DNA of 64,000 bases from Spirochaeta isovalerica (GTDB lineage: Bacteria; Spirochaetota; Spirochaetia; DSM-2461): positions 248,001 through 312,000 of the forward strand of contig NZ_JACHGJ010000002.1 in the NCBI RefSeq assembly GCF_014207565.1, read 5' to 3'. Below, piece by piece: positions 8,915 through 17,044 of the stretch (positions are counted from its first letter, which is position 1; each line of letters begins with the position of its first letter). Under the pieces are notes generated by a model that searched no databases, was not told the DNA's origin, and saw nothing but the letters and a program-made list of their open reading frames with translations. A program made the position numbers and the translations under genes.

Positions 8915-9952
8915 ATGCCGAATATACGGGAAGTAGCCAGTAGAGCCGGGGTTTCTGTCGCCACAGTGTCGCGCGTTCTGAACCATCCGGAAAGAGTTTC
9001 CCCCAAGACGAAAGAGCATATTGAAGCGATCATGAAGGAGCTGGATTTCTCTCCCAATGTCTTCGCTCGGAGTCTCAACCTCAAAAGATCCAATACGGTG
9101 GCTCTGGTCATTCCCGACATCGTCAATCCCCAGTATATGGAAATAGCCCGGGGGGTGGAGCAGGTCGCCCATGAGAAAGGATATAATCTGCTACTCTGCA
9201 ATACGGAGAAGAACAGAGTCAAAGAACAGGATTATATCCGCATGCTAATTGACAAGAAAATCGATGGCATCATTCTGGCTTTCACTCTCCTGCAGGAACA
9301 GGATTTTGATGAGATAAGGCGGAAAAATATTCCCCTGGTTCTTTTCGGGCAGAATATTCTCAATGAAAATATCAACAGCGTCTATTCCGATTTCCGGGAA
9401 GGGGCTTTTCTGGCTGTCAGCCATCTTATTAATCTCGGTTTCCGGAAAATAGCCTATATCGGCGGAGACAGTGATCACCTGGAGAACAGGGATAAAACTC
9501 TGGGCTATACAGAGGCTCTCCTGAGCGGAGGCCTGACGGTCTCGAAAGAATTGATGATAGAGGGGGCCGATGATGTGGACAGCGGCTATCTGGCTGCTTT
9601 GAAACTCCTGAAGCTGACGCCTCCGCCCGATGCCGTTTTCGCCGCCAACGATTTAATGGCTATGGGAGCGGTCGATGCCTTGAAAACGGAAGGACTTCGC
9701 ATTCCGGAGGATATTTCTGTTATCGGCTACGATAACATCCGCATGGCATCATTGCTCGAACCGAAACTGACCACTGTCTCCTGGCCGGTCTATAAAATGG
9801 GGCTCATATCCGCCCGGATTCTCATAGATGAAGTGGAATCGGAAGAGGATAATCCCCAGGCACAGAATATCTATCTCCGGCCGAGATTGAAAATCAGAAA
9901 ATCCTGCGGACATGAAACGAGGGTCAGCGAAATATTCGATCAGCCTACATAA
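8915..9952 (+). CDS. LacI-family transcriptional regulator
   Basis: A 345-aa repressor-type protein. The N-terminal helix-turn-helix reads IREVASRAGVSVATVSRVLN, followed by the hinge helix region (ARSLNLKRSNTVALVIPDI) and a periplasmic-binding-like effector domain to the end. It is followed after 9 nt by the DHOD-like gene, so the two form an operon, and it is divergent from the EamA transporter. It is the only DNA-binding regulator near the nucleobase/molybdenum hydroxylase genes and could control them. I see no classic LacI half-sites with a central CG in the divergent spacer. Confidence 0.94.
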   Translation: MPNIREVASRAGVSVATVSRVLNHPERVSPKTKEHIEAIMKELDFSPNVFARSLNLKRSNTVALVIPDIVNPQYMEIARGVEQVAHEKGYNLLLCNTEKNRVKEQDYIRMLIDKKIDGIILAFTLLQEQDFDEIRRKNIPLVLFGQNILNENINSVYSDFREGAFLAVSHLINLGFRKIAYIGGDSDHLENRDKTLGYTEALLSGGLTVSKELMIEGADDVDSGYLAALKLLKLTPPPDAVFAANDLMAMGAVDALKTEGLRIPEDISVIGYDNIRMASLLEPKLTTVSWPVYKMGLISARILIDEVESEEDNPQAQNIYLRPRLKIRKSCGHETRVSEIFDQPT

Positions 9953-9961
9953 GGGGGAATT

Positions 9962-11083
9962 ATGGACTTATCCTGCGATCTGATGGGAATCAAACTGAAA
10001 AATCCTCTCATACTTTCTTCCGGGCCCATGTCCAGAAGCGGCGAGATGATGATTAAAGCGCTCGAAGCGGGTGCCGGTGCTGTCGTGACCGAGACCATTC
10101 TCAACGAGATAAGGCCCAATGTCCGTCCCCGTCTGACAGGGCATGACGGCGCCCTTCAGAATATCCGCCTTTATAGCGAATATTCGCTTGAGGAGTGGAA
10201 GCGGCAGATCGGCATGGTGAAAGAGCACGGCGGAATTGTCATTGCCAATATTCTGGCGCACAGTCCCTCGGAAATGGCTTTTCTCGGACGAACCGTGGAG
10301 CGATACGGAGCCGATGCACTGGAACTGGGTGTCTCCTCTCCCCATGGAGAGGGGCTTTCCGTTCTGGGCTGCGATCCTCCCAATCTCTACCAGACAGTTA
10401 AAAAGGTCGTGGAGTCTGTAAAAATACCTGTCATGGTTAAGTTATCTCCCAATGTGAATAATCTCGCATCCCTGGCTAAAGCCGCGGAAGATGCGGGAGC
10501 CCGCGGCATCAGCGCCATTAATACGATCCGTTCAATCCTGGGTGTCGATATCGAATCCATGAGTCCTTATCTTCCCACATACGGCGGATACTCCGGCGAT
10601 CCGATCCGGCCTATCGGCCTGGGCGCTGTTGCTACTATCTGCCAGACCGTCGAATTGAGCGTTTCCGGTATAGGGGGGATCAGTCAGTTCAATCATCTTC
10701 TTGAATACATCATGCTGGGAGCCCGGACCTGCCAGCTTCAGTCGGCTCTTATATTCAAAGGGCTCGGCGTTATCGGAGAAATTCTCGATGGTCTGAGCGC
10801 ATGGATGGAGAGCAGGGGGTATAACTCTCTCGATGAGTTTAGAGGCAAAGCCCTTAACCGCCTGAAATCCTTTGATGAGATTATTCTGGAACCGAAAGTG
10901 GCTATGGTGGCGAGAGAGTGCCCCCGGCCTGACTGTTCTCTCTGTGAGACGGCCTGTGTATACTCAGCCGTTGCCAAGGACCGGCGGGGAAAGATTCAGG
11001 TGGATACGGATAGATGTACGGGATGCGGGCTCTGTCTCAGTGTATGTCCCGAATCCTGTTTCACTCTGGAGTGGAAGCGCTGA
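9962..11083 (+). CDS. Dihydroorotate/dihydropyrimidine dehydrogenase-like flavoprotein with 4Fe-4S domain
   Basis: A 373-aa protein. Residues 1-305 form an FMN TIM barrel of the DHOD class 1 / PreA type (KNPLILSSGPMSRSG at the start, VMVKLSPNVNN, SVSGIGGISQ near the phosphate site). The C-terminal about 65 residues carry two cysteine clusters: CPRPDCSLCETAC, and a full ferredoxin motif CTGCGLCLSVCP. This resembles PreA of NAD-dependent dihydropyrimidine dehydrogenase. The usual active-site stretch is altered: SSPHGEG, then a Cys in LGCDPP. No PreT partner is adjacent. Reduction or oxidation of a dihydropyrimidine or a similar ring compound is the best guess. SD AAGGGGG precedes the ATG. Confidence 0.85.
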   Translation: MDLSCDLMGIKLKNPLILSSGPMSRSGEMMIKALEAGAGAVVTETILNEIRPNVRPRLTGHDGALQNIRLYSEYSLEEWKRQIGMVKEHGGIVIANILAHSPSEMAFLGRTVERYGADALELGVSSPHGEGLSVLGCDPPNLYQTVKKVVESVKIPVMVKLSPNVNNLASLAKAAEDAGARGISAINTIRSILGVDIESMSPYLPTYGGYSGDPIRPIGLGAVATICQTVELSVSGIGGISQFNHLLEYIMLGARTCQLQSALIFKGLGVIGEILDGLSAWMESRGYNSLDEFRGKALNRLKSFDEIILEPKVAMVARECPRPDCSLCETACVYSAVAKDRRGKIQVDTDRCTGCGLCLSVCPESCFTLEWKR

Positions 11084-11912
11084 GTAATTCGTACCAGTAA
11101 AAACCGGCCAGGCAATCTCTGCCCGATGTTGATCCGTGTTTCGCTGCGGCCCGGGCGGAAGTTACAATCTCCCCGTCTGATCGGGCTTTATCAATCTGTT
11201 CCAGATAACTTAGAATGAAAGCGGGAAAACTCCCCCGCAAAGCCGCGAATAGCATTGTCCGTCCGGGGGCTGTGGTTTTCTCCAGCCGGGCTTCTATTTT
11301 CTTAGTATCAATCCGAAGAGGGCGCTGGAGGCTCTGTTCTGCAAGCAGGACTCCTGTTATAAAATCATCACCAGCCGGAGTCAGTCCCTGTCCGAGTCCG
11401 ATCATCTCTTCCAGCCCTTGAATGACATGATTTCCGTCCGGGCTTATCATCTCTGTTATTTCCCGGGCTTTCCTCTGGAAAATTGTGCGGTCCTTTTTTT
11501 TCAGTATGGAGAGAAAACTGTCACCTTCTTCGATCTTTGTTGTCATAATGGCCAGTTCTCTCTTTCTTTTCTCCCTGTCTTGCCGGAGAACGGGAGGGGA
11601 GCCTGTCCATAAGGGGGCCCGGCCATAGGAGATACTTGTCCCGTCCAGCATCAGAGAATTCAACTCTGCGGTTTTGAGGGGGGAGAAAGATCTGAGCGGA
11701 TCACAGGCCGAGAAGAATCCTGGTGCGAGCAGGCTGAAACCTGTCATATTCTTCCGGTCTGAAATGATCGACCAGACCATTCCGCTCTCTTTATGCAGGA
11801 TATTGATTATGCCTTCATGGCGGGAAAGCTCTGAAAAGGAAAAGAGGCCGCTTTGAATAAAACGGCCTCTCGATTGAGCTTCGATAAGATCAGGCGGCTT
11901 CCGCTTTGACAT
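11061..11912 (-). CDS. DUF2877 protein, AllH-like (candidate carbamoyltransferase subunit)
   Basis: About 283 aa with the DUF2877 signature GLGQGLTPAGDDFITG near residue 175. In Escherichia coli the homologous AllH (YlbF) works with FdrA/AllF and AllG (YlbE) as oxamate carbamoyltransferase in anaerobic allantoin breakdown (established for that system). Homologues of the other two subunits lie about 6 kb away on the opposite strand (17045-20028), so the set is complete but split. The gene overlaps the upstream permease gene by 23 nt in the same operon, and its end overlaps the DHOD-like gene. No clear ribosome site is seen, so the start is uncertain and translational coupling is likely. Confidence 0.8.
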   Translation of the reverse strand: MSKRKPPDLIEAQSRGRFIQSGLFSFSELSRHEGIINILHKESGMVWSIISDRKNMTGFSLLAPGFFSACDPLRSFSPLKTAELNSLMLDGTSISYGRAPLWTGSPPVLRQDREKRKRELAIMTTKIEEGDSFLSILKKKDRTIFQRKAREITEMISPDGNHVIQGLEEMIGLGQGLTPAGDDFITGVLLAEQSLQRPLRIDTKKIEARLEKTTAPGRTMLFAALRGSFPAFILSYLEQIDKARSDGEIVTSARAAAKHGSTSGRDCLAGFYWYELLSASTPE

Positions 11913-13134
11913 CGGGGATGATCACGTTGAGGATGATTCCCACAACAGCGGCCAGACCGAGTCCGGCGAGGTTGAAGTTGCCCCAGGAGAACTGAGCTCC
12001 GCCCATTCCCAGAACGAGCATTGTCGATGAGATAATCAGAATCTTGGGATTGGACAGGTTTATCTGCGCTTCAACCATGTTTCTGACACCGATAGAGGCG
12101 ATCATTCCGAAGAGAAGGATGGATATTCCTCCGATAACCGGACCGGGAATGGTGACGATGATCGAAGTGAATTTGGGAATGAAAGCCAGAATGATAGCGA
12201 ATACGGCGGCGATTTCCATAACGACAGGATTGTAGATTCCCGTCAGGGCTACAGCACCTGTGTTTTCGCTGTAAGTCGTGTTAGCCGGGCCTCCCATAAG
12301 AGCGGAAACCGATGTGGCGATACCGTCTCCCAGAAGGGTTCTTGTTATACCGGGATCTTTAATGAAATCTTTGCCCACAACATTTCCGATAGCCAGGACG
12401 TCACCGAAGTGCTCTACCATGGCGACAATGGATATGGGCACCATGATCGAAATAGCCATTCCGGAGAATTTGGGAGCCATAAAACCGGGAAGACCGATCC
12501 AGCTGGCTTCTTTAATAACCGTGTAATCGACAATTCCGAGGATCATAGAGAAAACGTAACCTACCACAAGCGCGAAGAGTACCGGCAGGTTGGAGAGAAA
12601 CTTCCATCCGAATTTCGGGAAAGCAATTTTTACGAAAACCCCTGAAGCGAAGGTTACCAGAGCGACAAGCCAGGAACCGTTTGTGCCGATTTTCTCAACG
12701 ACACCGGGAGAGTTGACTCCGCTGGCGTTCTGGATGGCGACTGAGGACAGCATAAGACCGATGAGTATGATCATCGGTCCTGTTACGTGGGGCGGCAGGA
12801 TTTTATGAAGTGTTTCATACTGTATGAATTTGAAAATGATGGCGACCACAACATAGAGCAGACCGGCGATAACAATTCCCCCTGTTGCATAGGCAAGTCC
12901 CTGTTCCGCAGAAACAGCGAAAATACCCGGGAGAAAGGCGAAAGAACTCCCGAGGAACACAGGTACTTTTGCCTTAGTCAGAATGTGAAAAATAATTGTG
13001 CCGATACCTGCTGCGAATAAGGTAACGCCAATGTCCAATCCCGTCAGCAGAGGAACTAAAACTGTGGCCCCGAACATGACGAACGTGTGCTGGATTCCCA
13101 TGATGACGAGTTTCAAATCCAACTTCTTTTCCAT
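11890..13134 (-). CDS. Uracil-xanthine permease family transporter (NCS2)
   Basis: A 414-aa polytopic permease of the nucleobase:cation symporter-2 family (UraA/XanP type). Visible hallmarks are QHTFVMFGATVLVPLLTG at the N-terminus, the helix-8 region ISIVAMVEHFGDVLAI with the conserved acidic residues, and the GGPANTTYSENTGAVALTG helix-10 motif. The E of VEHFGD and the NTTYSEN segment are the substrate-contact regions in UraA. It should import uracil, xanthine, urate or a related ring, which fits the divergent molybdenum hydroxylase operon. A GGAGGG ribosome site precedes the ATG. Confidence 0.93.
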   Translation of the reverse strand: MEKKLDLKLVIMGIQHTFVMFGATVLVPLLTGLDIGVTLFAAGIGTIIFHILTKAKVPVFLGSSFAFLPGIFAVSAEQGLAYATGGIVIAGLLYVVVAIIFKFIQYETLHKILPPHVTGPMIILIGLMLSSVAIQNASGVNSPGVVEKIGTNGSWLVALVTFASGVFVKIAFPKFGWKFLSNLPVLFALVVGYVFSMILGIVDYTVIKEASWIGLPGFMAPKFSGMAISIMVPISIVAMVEHFGDVLAIGNVVGKDFIKDPGITRTLLGDGIATSVSALMGGPANTTYSENTGAVALTGIYNPVVMEIAAVFAIILAFIPKFTSIIVTIPGPVIGGISILLFGMIASIGVRNMVEAQINLSNPKILIISSTMLVLGMGGAQFSWGNFNLAGLGLAAVVGIILNVIIPDVKAEAA

Positions 13135-13154
13135 AAAACCCTCCGTGAAAATAA

Positions 13155-13183
13155 ATTATATAATTCTAGAGATATCTTACCAA
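13155..13183 (-). promoter_or_regulatory. Promoter for the permease-allH operon
   Basis: On the minus strand, TTGGTA (13183-13178), a 17-nt spacer and a perfect TATAAT (13160-13155). The predicted leader is only about 14 nt with GGAGGG near the ATG, too short to hold a riboswitch. Confidence 0.6.
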
Positions 13184-13213
13184 AGTTAGCAAGCAAAAAG
13201 CGCAATCTTTTTC

Positions 13214-13242
13214 TTGTTAAATCTGAATTTCGCAATTATCAT
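13214..13242 (+). promoter_or_regulatory. Promoter for the molybdenum hydroxylase operon
   Basis: TTGTTA (13214-13219), a 17-nt spacer and TATCAT (13237-13242). Transcription would begin inside the 16-bp palindrome at 13247-13262, so a bound repressor would block it. Confidence 0.5.
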
Positions 13243-13246
13243 GAAA

Positions 13247-13262
13247 ATGTAACTAGTTACAT
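13247..13262. promoter_or_regulatory. Perfect 16-bp palindromic operator candidate
   Basis: ATGTAACTAGTTACAT is fully self-complementary. It sits between the divergent permease and molybdenum hydroxylase genes, immediately downstream of the plus-strand -10 box. It has no central CG, so a LacI-family protein is not the obvious ligand; GntR- or MarR-type repressors commonly bind sites of this shape. The cognate regulator is not identified. Confidence 0.6.
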
Positions 13263-13318
13263 CATAAGGAATGTTATCACGGTTCCGGGTATATGCAAAG
13301 AAAAAACAGGAGAAGGTT

Positions 13319-14200
13319 ATGTTGAATTTTGACTATCGGAGACCTGAATCTCTCGTTGAAGCCCTGTCTCTCAGAAAAGAATGGGGTGGAAAATCATCAC
13401 TGCTGATGGGAGGGACCGATCTCTTCCTGGCCATTGAAGAAGAGGTTCGCCGTCCGGAGCTGCTGATCGATCTGAAGAAAATAGATGAGCTTTCCCGATT
13501 GGAAGAGAAGGACGGTTCCGTTCATATCGGAGCGGCTGTCACATACAGCGAACTGATCCGCTCCGATCTTATACACGATAAACTACCGGGTATCTGGGAG
13601 TCTTCGCGGCTTGTCGCTTCGGTGGGTATAAGGAATTCAGCCACTATGGTCGGAAACATATGCAATGCCGTGCCTTCGGCGGAAAGCGCCGCTCCTCTGA
13701 TGGTGCGCGGTGCCATGATTCACATAGCTTCATCTTCCGGCAGCCGGACTGTCCCCGCTGTGGATTTTTTCACCGGACCACGGAGAACCGTGGTGAAAGA
13801 TGATGAAATTGTAACATCCATCTCTGTTCCCCTCCTGAAAGGAAAATTCGGCGAGTCCTATGTGAAACTGGGCCGTTACCGGGGAGAGGATATCGCTCAG
13901 GTCGCCACGGCGGTTCTGGTCGATGAGAAATTGAATTTTGCGATTGCTTACGGGGCGGTCGGTCCTGTTCCCATGCGTATTCCCGGAGCGGAAGCTGTTC
14001 TGAAAGGAAAAAAACCGACAGCTGATCTTCTGGATAAAGCCAAAGCTGAAGTTCTCAGTACCGTCACTCCTATTGCGGATATTCGGGCCAGCAGGGAATA
14101 CAGACTCCATATGTGCGCCGTTATGTTTGAGAAAGCGATTGCTGCTGCTGTTTCCCGCATGGAAACCGGAGCTCCCGCATACGGCGCGAGACTGATCTAG
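13319..14200 (+). CDS. Molybdenum hydroxylase FAD-binding subunit (CoxM/XdhB-like)
   Basis: A 293-aa medium subunit of a xanthine dehydrogenase-family enzyme; it passes electrons between the iron-sulfur subunit and FAD. The start ATG at 13319 has AGGAGAAGG upstream; a longer reading from 13271 lacks a ribosome site. The N-terminus is typical (LNFDYRRPESLVEAL), with the FAD loop LLMGGTDLFLAI and the second FAD motif VGIRNSATMVGNICNAVPSA (canonical: ATIGGNI). It is first in a long operon with the 2Fe-2S and molybdopterin subunits and the FdrA/AllG genes. The substrate is unknown. Confidence 0.92.
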   Translation: MLNFDYRRPESLVEALSLRKEWGGKSSLLMGGTDLFLAIEEEVRRPELLIDLKKIDELSRLEEKDGSVHIGAAVTYSELIRSDLIHDKLPGIWESSRLVASVGIRNSATMVGNICNAVPSAESAAPLMVRGAMIHIASSSGSRTVPAVDFFTGPRRTVVKDDEIVTSISVPLLKGKFGESYVKLGRYRGEDIAQVATAVLVDEKLNFAIAYGAVGPVPMRIPGAEAVLKGKKPTADLLDKAKAEVLSTVTPIADIRASREYRLHMCAVMFEKAIAAAVSRMETGAPAYGARLI

Positions 14201-14212
14201 GGAGGTGAGAAA

Positions 14213-14689
14213 ATGGTAAGGGAAATCGAGTTCACATTAAACGGATATCATCAGAAAATCACCGTGAAACCCAGCGAGAAGCTTCTAGATGTACTGCGGG
14301 ACCGTCTGGGGATTACCAGTGCGAAATACGGTTGCGGGAAAGGGGAATGCGGGGCCTGCACGGTCAACCTCGATGGAAAGACAGTTCGCTCCTGTCTTAT
14401 GTACGCTGTGGAAGCCGACGGTTCAGTTATTGAAACCCTCGAGGGATTCCAGAGGCTGGGGAAAAAGGAAATTCAGGAAATCTACCAGAAACACAATGCC
14501 TTTCAATGCGGTTTCTGCGCTCCCGGCTTCATTATGAGCACCGATGAACTGCTCTCTCAGAATCCTGATCCCGATGAAGAGGAGATAAAAGAAGCTCTGG
14601 CCGGTAATCTCTGCCGTTGCACGGGATACAAAAACATATTCTCCGCCGTAAAAGAGATGGTTGAAAAGAGAAAGGGGAGGGAGTCATGA
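14213..14689 (+). CDS. Molybdenum hydroxylase 2Fe-2S subunit (CoxS/XdhC-like)
   Basis: A 158-aa small subunit with two [2Fe-2S] clusters. The plant-type cluster is YGCGKGECGACTVNLDG plus a distal Cys in VRSCLMYA. The helical-domain cluster has CGFCAPG and NLCRCTGY. Length and order are normal for the family. GGGAGGTGAG precedes the ATG. Its end overlaps the start of the large subunit (ATGA), so the two are coupled. It shuttles electrons from the molybdenum site to the FAD subunit. Confidence 0.96.
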   Translation: MVREIEFTLNGYHQKITVKPSEKLLDVLRDRLGITSAKYGCGKGECGACTVNLDGKTVRSCLMYAVEADGSVIETLEGFQRLGKKEIQEIYQKHNAFQCGFCAPGFIMSTDELLSQNPDPDEEEIKEALAGNLCRCTGYKNIFSAVKEMVEKRKGRES

Positions 14690-17031
14690 GCAAAAACACG
14701 AAAGTCGTAGGGCACGATGCTGTCCGTATCGATATGGAAGAGAAGATAACAGGAGCCGCGCTCTATACGGACGATCTTCCCTTCGGTCCCAATTTGCTCC
14801 ATATGAGTGTTCTGGCCAGCCCTCATGCCCATGCTGAAATCCTTAAGATTGATACTTCAGAAGCGGAAAAGCTTCCCGGGGTTATGGCCGTGGCCACGGG
14901 GAAGGACTATCCCCAGAAATACGGGCTCTATCTCCAGGATAAGTCGATCCTTCCTGTGGACCGGGTCCGCTATGTGGGCGAGCAGGTCGCCGTGGTTATT
15001 GCCCGGACCAAGGAGATCGCCGATGAGGGGTGCAAGCTGATCAAAGTGGATTACAAGGTTCTGGAACCGATTCTCGATGTCAGGGACGCCATGAAAGAGG
15101 ACGCGGTTCTCATACACCCCGATCTGGGTGATTATCAGGTTATTCCCTGGATCAATCCTCAGCCGGGGACCAATATTTCCCATGTTCGGAAAATACGGAA
15201 AGGCGATGTGGAGAAAGGATTCGAGGAAGCGGATTTTATTCTGGAGGACGAATACCATGTGCCCCATGTTGTCCATGCCTGTATCGAGACCCATATTTCC
15301 GTAGCCCGGTACGATTATACCAAGCGGTTTACCATGTGGAACTCCACACAGTCCCCCCATACGCAGCGCCATATCATGGCCAACGCTCTGGGAATTCCCC
15401 ATAAGGATATCCGGATCATCGCGCCCTATGTGGGCGGGGGATTCGGAGGGAAAGCGGGAATCAGCATGGAGGCTCTGACCGTCGCCTGTCAGAAGGTTCC
15501 GGGGTATCCGGTCAAACTGCGCTGGTCGAGAAAAGAGGAGTTCCTCAATTCCTCTCAGCGTCAGGAATTGAGAGCCACCGTGAAAATGGGCGTGAAAAAG
15601 AACGGAAAAATCACAGCTCTCCGCCATATCATGCATTGGGATGTGGGAGCGTCCGCCGAATACGGAAACAATGTGGTCAACGCTACGGGATTTTCCGCTA
15701 CGGGTCCGTACTTTGTTCCCAATGTCAGTATTGATTCGGTAGGTGTTTATACGAATCATCCGCCCTGCGCCGCCTACCGCGGTTTCGGCTATTCGGAATT
15801 CCATTTCGGAATCGAAAGCCATATGGACCGCATTGCCAAGGCGATCGGTATCGATCCCGTTGAATTCCGCAGGATCAATGCCATCAAGACCGACGACGAA
15901 GTGGCCTACAAATGTCATATGAACCCCTCGGGCATGCTCGAGTGCATCGACAAAGTCGCAGAAGCGATCGAATGGGGCAAGGAAGAAGTTTCCGATGATC
16001 CCGATATCGTTATCGCCAAGGGTTTCGCCAGCGCCTGGAAAGCTCCGGCCATGCCTCCCAATGCCGGATCATCCGTCTTTATCAAGTTCAGCGAAGACGG
16101 CAGTATCAATGTGCTGGTCTCCGGCATGGAAATCGGCCAGGGGCTTCACACGGCCGTAGCGAAATTCGCTTCGGAAATCCTCACTGTTCCCCTTGATAAA
16201 ATCCGGGTTGAATTGCCCGATACGGACAGGAACCCCTACGAATGGCAGACCGTGGCCAGTCATGAAACCTGGGAGCTGGGGAATGCCACCATCAGGGCGG
16301 CCCGCGATGCGAGAGATAAGATCTTCGATGTTGTCAGCCGGGCTTTCCATCTGGAAAAAGAGAGCCTCTATCTGGAAGACGGAAAGGTTAAGGATGATCT
16401 CGATCCCGATTTTTCACTTCCCTTCGAGGATTTCGTCATAACCGGTATTCAGACCGAGTTCAACACCTGGGTGGGCGGTCCCATAATGGGAATCGGTTCC
16501 TTTATCCCCGAGTTTACCAACGCCATGGTCGATCCCGATACGGGAATGGGCGGGCATCCCAATGTCCACTACACCGTGGGCGCCGGGGCGGTGAAGATTG
16601 AACTGAACAAAAAGACGGGAGTCGTCCGTGTCGTGAAAATGGCCGAAGGGTTCGACTGCGGAAAAGCCATCAATCCCGATCTGGTAAAGGATCAGATCGT
16701 GGGCGGCTTCATTCAGGGGCTGGGTACAGCTCTCTATGAAGTGTGCATCTTCGATGACAAGGGAAAAATGCTCAACACCAATTTCACTGATTATAAAATT
16801 CCGACCATTCTGGAAATGCCCGATGAAATGATCCCCGTAATCGTGGAAGTTCCCCAGCCCGACGGTCCTTTCGGTGCCAGAGGAATGTCGGAGCATACCA
16901 TGATTCCCGTCATGCCCGCCGTGGCCAACGCCATCGCCAACGCCATCGGTCTGAGAATAAAGGACATACCATTGACTGCCGAGAAGGTGGCTCTTCGACC
17001 TCTGCAGAAAGATTTTGTGCCTGAAAAATGA
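14686..17031 (+). CDS. Molybdenum hydroxylase large subunit (CoxL/XdhA-like), probably selenium-dependent
   Basis: A 781-aa catalytic subunit that binds molybdopterin (cytosine dinucleotide) cofactor and hydroxylates a ring or aldehyde carbon with water. The a/b hammerhead domain is N-terminal. Cofactor-binding motifs include VGGGFGGKAGISMEALT, AYRGFGYSEFHFGIE, GMEIGQGLHTAVAKFA and the C-terminal GARGMSEHTMIP, in which the Glu matches the catalytic base. Selenium dependence cannot be read from the protein. It is inferred from the complete set of selenium-cofactor maturation genes about 8 kb downstream (24572-29163). No in-frame UGA is involved, because selenium would enter as a cofactor ligand. 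The substrate is probably a nucleobase or other heterocycle, given the divergent NCS2 permease. Confidence 0.92.
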   Translation: MSKNTKVVGHDAVRIDMEEKITGAALYTDDLPFGPNLLHMSVLASPHAHAEILKIDTSEAEKLPGVMAVATGKDYPQKYGLYLQDKSILPVDRVRYVGEQVAVVIARTKEIADEGCKLIKVDYKVLEPILDVRDAMKEDAVLIHPDLGDYQVIPWINPQPGTNISHVRKIRKGDVEKGFEEADFILEDEYHVPHVVHACIETHISVARYDYTKRFTMWNSTQSPHTQRHIMANALGIPHKDIRIIAPYVGGGFGGKAGISMEALTVACQKVPGYPVKLRWSRKEEFLNSSQRQELRATVKMGVKKNGKITALRHIMHWDVGASAEYGNNVVNATGFSATGPYFVPNVSIDSVGVYTNHPPCAAYRGFGYSEFHFGIESHMDRIAKAIGIDPVEFRRINAIKTDDEVAYKCHMNPSGMLECIDKVAEAIEWGKEEVSDDPDIVIAKGFASAWKAPAMPPNAGSSVFIKFSEDGSINVLVSGMEIGQGLHTAVAKFASEILTVPLDKIRVELPDTDRNPYEWQTVASHETWELGNATIRAARDARDKIFDVVSRAFHLEKESLYLEDGKVKDDLDPDFSLPFEDFVITGIQTEFNTWVGGPIMGIGSFIPEFTNAMVDPDTGMGGHPNVHYTVGAGAVKIELNKKTGVVRVVKMAEGFDCGKAINPDLVKDQIVGGFIQGLGTALYEVCIFDDKGKMLNTNFTDYKIPTILEMPDEMIPVIVEVPQPDGPFGARGMSEHTMIPVMPAVANAIANAIGLRIKDIPLTAEKVALRPLQKDFVPEK

Positions 17032-17044
17032 TGAGAGGAAAGTG

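Noticed and set aside
11061-11912. AllH-like gene as an allantoin pathway member
   Set aside because: No allantoinase, allantoate amidohydrolase, ureidoglycolate dehydrogenase or carbamate kinase gene is in the window, so an allantoin label would go beyond the evidence.
13135-13246. Purine or molybdenum cofactor riboswitch upstream of the permease or hydroxylase genes
   Set aside because: The predicted permease leader is about 14 nt. No conserved riboswitch core or matching stems were seen on either strand.
14857-15918. A 353-aa open frame on the minus strand
   Set aside because: It is antisense to the molybdenum hydroxylase large subunit, has no family resemblance or ribosome site, and follows from the codon bias of the real gene.
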